DNA from: Actinomycetota bacterium
GTDB lineage: Bacteria > Actinomycetota > Actinomycetes > Actinomycetales > Cellulomonadaceae
Assembly: GCA_018898235.1 (NCBI GenBank)
Contig: JAHIJU010000271.1
Coordinates: forward strand, 1 to 11,606
DNA: 11,606 bases
Reading direction: 5' to 3'
This document shows positions 6,361 to 11,606 of this stretch, in pieces. Position numbers and translations under genes: made by a program. The first letter of the stretch is position 1, and every line of letters begins with the position of its first letter. The notes beneath the pieces were generated by a model. The model had not been told where the DNA came from and searched no databases. It saw nothing but the letters and a program-made list of their open reading frames with translations.

Positions 6361-7623
6361 ATGCCTTCCGCCCCTGCTGTCACCGACCTGCTTCCCGTCG
6401 CCGTCGGCGGTGACATCGGCGTCTACGCCTTCGTGCGCGCGTTCCACGAGGCCTACGGCTGCCCGGCCGTCGTGGTCTCGGCGGTGGCGACCCGGCCCAT
6501 GCAGCGCTCGTCGTTCATCACCAACCTCGTGGTGCCCGGGATCGACGACGACGAGGTGCTCGTGGCCGCGCTCGAGCGGGTGGCCGCCGACCACCCCGGC
6601 CGCACGTTGGTGCTGCTGACGAACACCGACTGGTTCGTGCGCTCGGTCGTGAAGAACGCCGACCGGCTCTCGGCGCACTACCTGCTGCCCTACTGCACGC
6701 AGTCGGTGCTCGACGAGGTGTCGAGCAAGGAGGGGTTCGCGGCGATCTGCGCCCGGCTGGACATCCCGACACCGCGCACGGTCCCGGTGGACCTGTCGGC
6801 GCTGCGGGCGGCGGGCGGACGTGCGGCCCTGCCCGGGCTCGACGTGGACCTCGACTTCCCGGTGGTCGCCAAGCCGTCCTCGAGCGCCGAGCACCACTTC
6901 CTGACGATGGCGGGCAAGAAGAAGGTCGACCACCTCGGCTCGCGCGCCGAGCTCGACGACCTGCTCGGCCGGCTGCTGGACGCCGGGTACACCGGCACCT
7001 ACCTCGTGCAGGACCGCATCCCTGGGGACGAGACGCAGATGCGGTCCCTCACCGCCTACCGCGACACCCGAGGCGTGGTGACGCTGCTGGCCACCGGCCG
7101 GGTGCTGCTCGAGGAGCACACGCCGGGCACCCTCGGCATCCCGGCCGCCATCCTCACCGAACCGTACGAGGACGCGATGGAGGCGGCGACCCGATTCCTC
7201 GACGCCGCGGGCTACACGGGGTTCGCGAACTTCGACTACAAGCTCGACCCCCGGACGGGCCGGCACGTGTACTTCGAGATGAACCCGCGGATCGGGCGCA
7301 ACAACTACTACGTGACCGCGGCCGGGTCGAACCCGGCGCGTGCGGTGGTGGCCGACCTGGTCGAGCGGCGCAGCACCGACGTCGTGCGGGGGACCCGCGA
7401 GGTGCTCTACTGCGTGGTCCCGTTCGACCTGCTGCTGCGGTACGTACTCGACCCCGGGCTGCGGGTGCGGCTGCGCCGTGCGCGGCGTGAGCACCGCCTG
7501 GTGCACCCGCTGCGCTACCGGGCCGACTCCCGGCCGTTGCGACGGCTGCTGGTGGAGGGCGTCACCCAGGCGTACCGCCGCAAGTACCGCCGGTTCTACC
7601 CGCGACCGGTGGCCGAGGGCTGA
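6361..7623 (+). CDS. ATP-grasp carboxylate-amine ligase, D-aspartate-ligase-like
   Basis: 420 residues from ATG at 6361. ATP-grasp enzymes join a carboxylate to an amine through an acyl phosphate. Features run in order: an N-terminal pre-ATP-grasp fold (VAVGGDIGVYAFVRAFHEAYG, 13-33), PYCTQSVLDEVSSKEGF (110-126), the ATP-binding lysine in FPVVAKPSSSAEHH (Lys171), KKKVDHLG (186-193), VQDRIPGDE (216-224), GYTGFANFDYK (284-294, Asp292), and the metal-binding FEMNPRIGRNN (305-315, Glu306 and Asn308). The last 60 residues are very Arg-rich. From memory, the order and wording resemble enterococcal D-aspartate ligase (Asl), which adds D-Asp to the stem-peptide Lys. D-Asp or D-Glu transfer is therefore likely but not proved. 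An in-frame GTG at 6298 is rejected because it lies upstream of the -10. It is divergent from the FemABX-family gene, as expected for a shared cell-wall task. Confidence 0.87.
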   Translation: MPSAPAVTDLLPVAVGGDIGVYAFVRAFHEAYGCPAVVVSAVATRPMQRSSFITNLVVPGIDDDEVLVAALERVAADHPGRTLVLLTNTDWFVRSVVKNADRLSAHYLLPYCTQSVLDEVSSKEGFAAICARLDIPTPRTVPVDLSALRAAGGRAALPGLDVDLDFPVVAKPSSSAEHHFLTMAGKKKVDHLGSRAELDDLLGRLLDAGYTGTYLVQDRIPGDETQMRSLTAYRDTRGVVTLLATGRVLLEEHTPGTLGIPAAILTEPYEDAMEAATRFLDAAGYTGFANFDYKLDPRTGRHVYFEMNPRIGRNNYYVTAAGSNPARAVVADLVERRSTDVVRGTREVLYCVVPFDLLLRYVLDPGLRVRLRRARREHRLVHPLRYRADSRPLRRLLVEGVTQAYRRKYRRFYPRPVAEG

Positions 7624-7624
7624 G

Positions 7625-8110
7625 TCAGCCCAGCTCGGACGTCCCCGAGTACAGGTGCAGCACGGGGACCTTGAGCTCCTCACGCGCGCGCGACGCCCAG
7701 TCGGTGTGCAGGGTGTCCTCGACCAGGTGCGGGTAGGTCACGACGACGATCTCGCGGACACCGCCGTCCGCGACCGCGGCCCGCAGTGCGGGCAGCGGGT
7801 CATCCAGCGTGACCTGGCCGGTCGCGGTCCGGCCGGCGGCGGCCAGCTCGTGCAGGGTGCGCTCGAGACGTTCGGTCGCGGTCGCGCGGGCGTGCCCGGC
7901 GTCGGGCTCGCGGCCGACCGCCCGGCGCAGTGCATCCCGCAGGTCACCGAGCCCGAGCTCGTCGAGCACGGTCGCCAGCAGTGGCTGGTCGGTGTCGGCC
8001 GGGACCAGCACCCGGTAGTCGACCTCGTCCTGCGGGTGCAGCTCGAGCAGGTGCGCGACATCCGCGTCGGCCAGGGCGTCCTCGGTGAGGACCACGATCG
8101 TCTCGGTCAT
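7625..8110 (-). CDS. Small UspA-like alpha/beta protein of unknown function
   Basis: 161 residues from ATG at 8110. It begins with a strand (TIVVLTED) and an acidic loop, has a second strand (DYRVLVPADT, 31-40), a long Arg/Glu/Ala-rich helix region (45-95), a third strand (GQVTLDDP), and a final pair (REIVVVTYPHLVE, 119-131, and VPVLHLYSG, 148-156). The alternating pattern and length resemble universal stress proteins, but the usual ATP-binding GxxGxxxxS stretch is not evident. Some Streptomyces homologues carry a misleading label as indole-3-glycerol phosphate synthase; nothing here supports that enzyme. The start has no clear Shine-Dalgarno but has TACGCT six bases upstream. It is divergent from zapE and tail to tail with the ligase gene (1-bp gap). 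Confidence 0.8.
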   Translation of the reverse strand: MTETIVVLTEDALADADVAHLLELHPQDEVDYRVLVPADTDQPLLATVLDELGLGDLRDALRRAVGREPDAGHARATATERLERTLHELAAAGRTATGQVTLDDPLPALRAAVADGGVREIVVVTYPHLVEDTLHTDWASRAREELKVPVLHLYSGTSELG

Positions 8111-8116
8111 CCCCGC

Positions 8117-8122
8117 AGCGTA
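8117..8122 (-). promoter_or_regulatory. Leaderless -10 element of the UspA-like gene
   Basis: TACGCT on the minus strand, six bases (GCGGGG) before the ATG at 8110. The arrangement is the same as at DUF3000. Confidence 0.45.
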
Positions 8123-8163
8123 TTGCCCCCGGGCCCCGTGCCGGTCGTCCTGCTCGGCGTCCG

Positions 8164-8169
8164 TATCCT
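8164..8169 (+). promoter_or_regulatory. Leaderless -10 element of zapE
   Basis: TATCCT is followed by seven bases and the GTG at 8177. No Shine-Dalgarno is present. Together with 8117-8122 it makes a compact divergent promoter in a 66-bp gap. Confidence 0.5.
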
Positions 8170-8176
8170 GTCGTCC

Positions 8177-9229
8177 GTGCAGACGGGCGACGGACGGGTG
8201 TCGAGGCTCGTCGACCGGTATCCCCAGGTGCCTGCGGACCGGCTGCTCGGTCAGCTGGTGCCGCCGCGGCACTTCGCGCAGGCAACCTTCGACGGGTACA
8301 TCGCCGCACCCACGCACCCGAGCCAGGCCGCGGCCCGCGGGCGGCTGCGCGAGGTGGCCCACGAGATCGGGCGCCCCGCACGTCACCGATGGGGGCGGGC
8401 GCGCCGGGCGCCGGTCCCGGCGGTCTACCTGGACGGCGGGTTCGGCGTCGGCAAGACCCATCTGCTCGCGGCGCTCGCCCGTGCCGTCGGGGTCGAGCGG
8501 ACGGCGTACGGGACGTTCGTCGAGTTCACCCACCTGGTCGGGGCACTGGGGTTCGCGCCCACGGTCGAGGCGCTGGCGACCAGGCAGCTCGTGGCCATCG
8601 ACGAGTTCGAGCTCGACGACCCCGGTGACACCCTCATCGTGACCCGGCTGGTCCGTGAGCTCACCGACCGTGGCGTGGCCGTGGCGGCGACCTCCAACAC
8701 GCTGCCGGAGTCGTTGGGCGAGGGGCGGTTCGCGGCCGAGGACTTCCTGCGCGAGATCCAGGCCCTCGCCGCGCGGTTCGAGGTGGTGCGGATCGACGGA
8801 GAGGACTACCGGCACCGGCAGCTGCGCACCGACGATGCGGCGCTGCCCGATGCCGTGGTGGCCGAGGTGGTCCGGGCGCGGCCCGGTGCGACGCTCGACG
8901 ACTTCCAGGCGCTGACCGACCACCTGGCGCAGGTGCACCCGAGCCGCTACGGGGCGCTGCTCGACGGGGTGCCGCTGGTCGGGTTGACGGCGGTCGGGCC
9001 GGTACAGGACCAGGACGTGGCGCTGCGGCTCGTCGTCCTCGTCGACCGGCTGTACGACCGGGACGTGCCCGTGCTGCTGGGCGGAACGGCTGAGCACGAC
9101 CTGTTCAGCGCCGCGATGCTGCGCGGGGGGTACCGCAAGAAGTACTTCCGGGCGCTGTCGCGGCTCGGGGCGCTGGCGGCCCAGGGGCGCGAGCTGGCGG
9201 TCCCGCCCGAGATCGAGCCCGGTTCCTGA
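8177..9229 (+). CDS. zapE: Cell division ATPase ZapE (AFG1/LACE1 family)
   Basis: 350 residues from GTG at 8177. Walker A is GGFGVGKTHL (87-96, Lys93), Walker B is LVAIDEFELDD (138-148, Asp142 and Glu143), and ATSNTLPESL (171-180) is the AFG1-type sensor region, followed by FLREIQALAARFEVV (190-204). The C-terminal part includes HPSRYGALLDG (254-264) and GGYRKKYFRALSRL (317-330). In E. coli, ZapE is an ATPase that associates with the Z-ring, and the eukaryotic homologue AFG1 acts in mitochondrial protein quality control. The actinobacterial role is less clear. The frame is open far upstream, over the UspA-like gene on the other strand, but the GTG is supported by TATCCT seven bases before it and by the family N-terminus (LVDRYPQVPADRLL). 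It converges on treZ with a 15-bp gap. Confidence 0.93.
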   Translation: MQTGDGRVSRLVDRYPQVPADRLLGQLVPPRHFAQATFDGYIAAPTHPSQAAARGRLREVAHEIGRPARHRWGRARRAPVPAVYLDGGFGVGKTHLLAALARAVGVERTAYGTFVEFTHLVGALGFAPTVEALATRQLVAIDEFELDDPGDTLIVTRLVRELTDRGVAVAATSNTLPESLGEGRFAAEDFLREIQALAARFEVVRIDGEDYRHRQLRTDDAALPDAVVAEVVRARPGATLDDFQALTDHLAQVHPSRYGALLDGVPLVGLTAVGPVQDQDVALRLVVLVDRLYDRDVPVLLGGTAEHDLFSAAMLRGGYRKKYFRALSRLGALAAQGRELAVPPEIEPGS

Positions 9230-9240
9230 CACCGTCGGTG
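9230..9240. repeat. Small palindrome between convergent zapE and treZ
   Basis: CACCGTCGGTG has 5-bp arms around one base and fills most of the 15-bp gap between the two stops. With so small a loop it can form at best a weak hairpin, so its value as a terminator is doubtful. Confidence 0.2.
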
Positions 9241-9244
9241 CCTC

Positions 9245-11017
9245 TCAGGCGAGGATGGTGACGCCGGTCCCGGGCATCACGACGCACACCTCGGCGCCGT
9301 CCTGGTCGAGCGTCACCGGGTCCCAGCTCGCGACGACGCGCAGCGGGCGGCCGGCGGCCGGGACCAGGACCCGGGCCGGGGCGTCCGCGAGGTTGACCAC
9401 GACACGGGCCTGCCCGCGCAGCACCACCAACCAGCCGTCGAACGGTCCCGCCGAGCCCACCTCGGGCTCGGCGACCAGATCGCAGGCGGCACGGTCGCCA
9501 CGGGCCAGATCGGGCACCACCCGGCGCAGCGCGATCAGGGTGCGGTACCAGCCGAGCAGCCGGGCGTGGGCGGGCTGTGCTGGCTCAGACCAGTCGAGGC
9601 GGCTGGCGACGAACGTCCCCGGGTCCTGCGGGTCGGGCACCTGCACCGCCTCGCCGTACAGCTGCCGGGTGCCGTGGTCGGCGAACTCGGCCCGACGTCC
9701 GTCGCGTACGGCGGCGGCGAGCGCGGGGTCGGTGTGATCGGTGAAGTACTGGAACGGTGTGGCGGCACCCCACTCCTCGCCCATGAAGAGCATCGGCGAG
9801 AACGGGGCCAGGACCACGAGGGCTGCCTCGCCCGCGAGGACGGCCGGGCGCAGGCGGGCGGAGGGCCGGTCGCCCAGGGCACGGTTGCCCACCTGGTCGT
9901 GGTTGGTCGCCGCCACGACGAACCGGTGCCCGTCGAGGGCGTCGGGAACCGGGCGCCCCCACGGCGTGCCCCGGAAGGTCGAGAGCTGCCCTTCGTGCAC
10001 GAAGGCCCGGCGCAGCGCGTGCCGCAGCACCTGGGGCGAGCCGAAGTCGACGTAGTAGCCCTGCCGTTCGCCCGTGACCAGGGCATGGACGGCGTGGTGG
10101 ACGTCGTCGGCCCACTGGGCGGTCATCGCCCACCCACCCTGGGCGGTGGGGACGAGGCTGGTGGGGTCGTTGAGGTCGGACTCGGCCACGAGCGACAGCG
10201 GCCGGCCGAGGTCGCGGGCCAGCGCCGCCACCTCATCGCTCAGCTGGGCGAGCAGATGCCTCGGTGAGGTGTCGACCAGGGCGTGGACGGCATCGAGCCG
10301 GAGGGCGTCCAGGTGGAAGTCGGAGAACCAGCGCAACGCGTTGTCGCACAGGAACCGGCGGACCTCGTCGGCGCCCGGCCCGTCGAGGTTCACCGCATCG
10401 CCCCACGGTGTCGTGTGGGTGTCGGTGAAGTAGGGCCCGAAGTCGCGCAGGTAGTTCCCGGACGGGCCGAGATGGTTGTAGACGACGTCGAGGCACACGC
10501 CCAGTCCCAGGCCGTGCGCGGCATCGACGAACCGTTGCAGGGCCTGCGGCCCGCCGTAGGGCTCGTGCACGGCGTACAGATCGACGCCGTCGTACCCCCA
10601 CCCGTGCCGACCGTCGAACGCGGCGAGCGGCATCAGCTCGACCAGGTCGACGCCCAGGTCCGCCAGGTGGTCGAGCCGTCCCGCGGCCGCATCGAGGGTG
10701 CCGTCCGGTGTGAAGGTCCCCACGTGCAGCTCGTAGGTGACCGCGCCGGCGGCGTCCACGCCACGCCAGCCGCCGTCGGTCCAGGGGTGCCGCCCGACGT
10801 CGAAGACCCGCGACGGACCGTGGACCCCGGCCGGCTGCCAGGGCGAGCGGGGGTCCGGACGAGCCGGACCGTCGTCGACGCTGAAGGCGTAGTCGGTGCC
10901 GTGCGCCAGCTCCCGGTCGGCGACCCACCAGCCGTCGGTGCGCGCGCGCAGCGGGGTGCGGGTCGTCGTGACGAGGGCGACCTCTCTCGCCGCCGGGGCC
11001 CAGACCCGAGGGATCAC
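9245..11017 (-). CDS. treZ: Malto-oligosyltrehalose trehalohydrolase
   Basis: 590 residues, normal for TreZ. This GH13 enzyme releases free trehalose from the maltooligosyltrehalose made by TreY. The N-terminal beta-sandwich starts at RVWAPAAREVAL; a catalytic barrel then carries YELHVGTFTPDGT (95-107), LMPLAAFDGRHGWGYDG (128-144), DVVYNHLGPSGNYL (177-190), the nucleophile in LDALRLDAVHAL (Asp242), the acid/base in VAESDLND (Glu279), and NHDQVGNR with transition-state Asp374. PMLFMGEEWG (408-417) is typical of TreZ, and a C-terminal beta domain follows. All three catalytic carboxylates are present. The GTG start at 11017 overlaps the treY stop in GTGA (11014-11017), so the two are likely translationally coupled. 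Confidence 0.97.
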   Translation of the reverse strand: MIPRVWAPAAREVALVTTTRTPLRARTDGWWVADRELAHGTDYAFSVDDGPARPDPRSPWQPAGVHGPSRVFDVGRHPWTDGGWRGVDAAGAVTYELHVGTFTPDGTLDAAAGRLDHLADLGVDLVELMPLAAFDGRHGWGYDGVDLYAVHEPYGGPQALQRFVDAAHGLGLGVCLDVVYNHLGPSGNYLRDFGPYFTDTHTTPWGDAVNLDGPGADEVRRFLCDNALRWFSDFHLDALRLDAVHALVDTSPRHLLAQLSDEVAALARDLGRPLSLVAESDLNDPTSLVPTAQGGWAMTAQWADDVHHAVHALVTGERQGYYVDFGSPQVLRHALRRAFVHEGQLSTFRGTPWGRPVPDALDGHRFVVAATNHDQVGNRALGDRPSARLRPAVLAGEAALVVLAPFSPMLFMGEEWGAATPFQYFTDHTDPALAAAVRDGRRAEFADHGTRQLYGEAVQVPDPQDPGTFVASRLDWSEPAQPAHARLLGWYRTLIALRRVVPDLARGDRAACDLVAEPEVGSAGPFDGWLVVLRGQARVVVNLADAPARVLVPAAGRPLRVVASWDPVTLDQDGAEVCVVMPGTGVTILA

Positions 11018-11606
11018 CGCGCGACCAGCAGGGCCACCGGCAGGCGGTCGAGGAGCCCGGCGACGGGGGTCAGGCCGCCGGTCAGCTCGACGCCCGTGAG
11101 CTCATCGCGCCACCGCCCCTCGGGGAGCGCCACGGTGTGGTCGGCCCAGCCGCCGAGCCGCTCCACGGAGGCCGCCAGCCGGGTTGCGACCACGACGACG
11201 GCGGCCGCGTCCTCGACCGTCCGGGCGAAGCTCAGACAGGTCCCCGCCGAGTGCGCGAGGGGTCGGAACCCCGCCGAGGGGCCGATGAACGCCTCCGGGT
11301 GGCCCCGCCTGACCCGCAGCGCGCGCGAGGTGACCAGCAGCTTCTCCTCGTCCAGGGTGCGCGGTGTCGCACCGTCGTCGAGCCGGGCCAGGCTCGACGC
11401 GAGCTGGTCGAACGGCACGGCCCGACGGTTGTCGGGGTCGACGAGGGTCGTCGCCGAGTACTCGGTGCCCTGGTAGACGTCGGAGACGCCCGGCAGGGTG
11501 AGCTGGACGAGCTTGGTGCCGAGGGTGGCTGCTCGCACCGCCGTGCGGGTGCGCCGTTCCCAGCCGGAGAACGCCTCGTGGACCTGAGGATCGGCGAGCG
11601 CCTGGC
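11014..11606 (-). CDS. treY: Malto-oligosyltrehalose synthase, C-terminal part
   Basis: The frame is open from the right edge, and 197 C-terminal residues are visible of a protein usually about 700-800 residues long. TreY rearranges the reducing-end alpha-1,4 bond of maltodextrin to an alpha,alpha-1,1 bond. Visible are FSGWERRTRTAVR at the edge, LTLPGVSDVYQGTE, LVDPDNRRAVPFDQL, LLVTSRALRVRR with HPEAF, and a C-terminal beta domain ending LPVALLVAR. The catalytic carboxylates lie outside the window. The GTG at 11538 is internal, not the start. The gene is directly upstream of treZ with a 4-bp overlap; treX often lies further upstream in such operons. Confidence 0.95.
   Translation of the reverse strand, partial: QALADPQVHEAFSGWERRTRTAVRAATLGTKLVQLTLPGVSDVYQGTEYSATTLVDPDNRRAVPFDQLASSLARLDDGATPRTLDEEKLLVTSRALRVRRGHPEAFIGPSAGFRPLAHSAGTCLSFARTVEDAAAVVVVATRLAASVERLGGWADHTVALPEGRWRDELTGVELTGGLTPVAGLLDRLPVALLVAR

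Noticed and set aside
6250..7683. Upstream in-frame extension of the FemABX gene to about 814 residues
   Set aside because: The added part runs antisense through the whole ATP-grasp gene and has low-complexity Arg/Val/His composition typical of a GC-rich shadow frame; family homology begins only after 6249.
7340..8176. N-terminal extension of zapE to 629 residues
   Set aside because: It would overlap the end of the ligase gene and all of the UspA-like gene. The sequence before the GTG at 8177 is compositionally biased, and the family N-terminus starts just after it.
8111..9232. Upstream extension of the UspA-like gene to 535 residues
   Set aside because: It overlaps zapE on the other strand throughout and shows no domain; the ATG at 8110 has a -10-like hexamer at leaderless distance.
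1..11606. Mobile element, prophage, CRISPR, tRNA or rRNA
   Set aside because: No transposase or integrase motifs, no regularly spaced repeats, no cloverleaf with a conserved TTCGANNC arm, and no abrupt change in base composition were found by reading both strands.

Overview
The window is high-GC DNA (about 70-75% GC by eye), densely coding, with GTG starts and TANNNT-type -10 elements, as expected of an actinobacterium. The gene families fit Micrococcales best: a conserved DUF3000 / LuxR-type regulator / RNase D / thiolase block, the trehalose genes treY-treZ, and a peptidoglycan-bridge gene pair. The family Cellulomonadaceae/Promicromonosporaceae is an inference from that pair, because those groups carry D-Asp or D-Glu in the cell-wall cross-bridge. 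No sequence search was possible.

Left part (1-3633, all minus strand). Transcription runs from DUF3000 (3055-3633) through a small LuxR-type regulator with a degenerate receiver (2487-3014) and an RNase D-like DEDDy exonuclease with an HRDC domain (1104-2399) to a 3-ketoacyl-CoA thiolase cut by the left edge (1-1002). A divergent intergenic region (3634-3749) separates this block from gndA, the NADP-dependent 6-phosphogluconate dehydrogenase (3750-5195, plus).

Centre (5239-8110). A FemABX-family aminoacyltransferase (minus) and an ATP-grasp ligase resembling D-aspartate ligase (plus) are divergently transcribed from a shared 111-bp region, which holds a perfect 7+7 bp inverted repeat lying on the predicted -10 of the FemABX gene. 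Together they look like a two-enzyme module that decorates the peptidoglycan stem peptide: a tRNA-dependent L-amino-acid step and an ATP-dependent D-amino-acid step. This is the most interesting biology in the window. A small UspA-like alpha/beta protein (minus) then meets the ligase gene tail to tail with a 1-bp gap.

Right part (8177-11606). zapE (AFG1-type ATPase, plus) is divergent from the UspA-like gene. It converges on treZ (minus), whose start overlaps the treY stop by 4 bp. treY runs off the right edge. TreY and TreZ make trehalose from the reducing end of maltodextrin or glycogen.

A recurring pattern is a TANNNT hexamer 6-7 bases in front of a start codon at five genes, which suggests leaderless transcription and helped choose several starts. 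I saw no mobile elements, CRISPR arrays, tRNA or rRNA genes. Gaps between genes are all below 120 bp.
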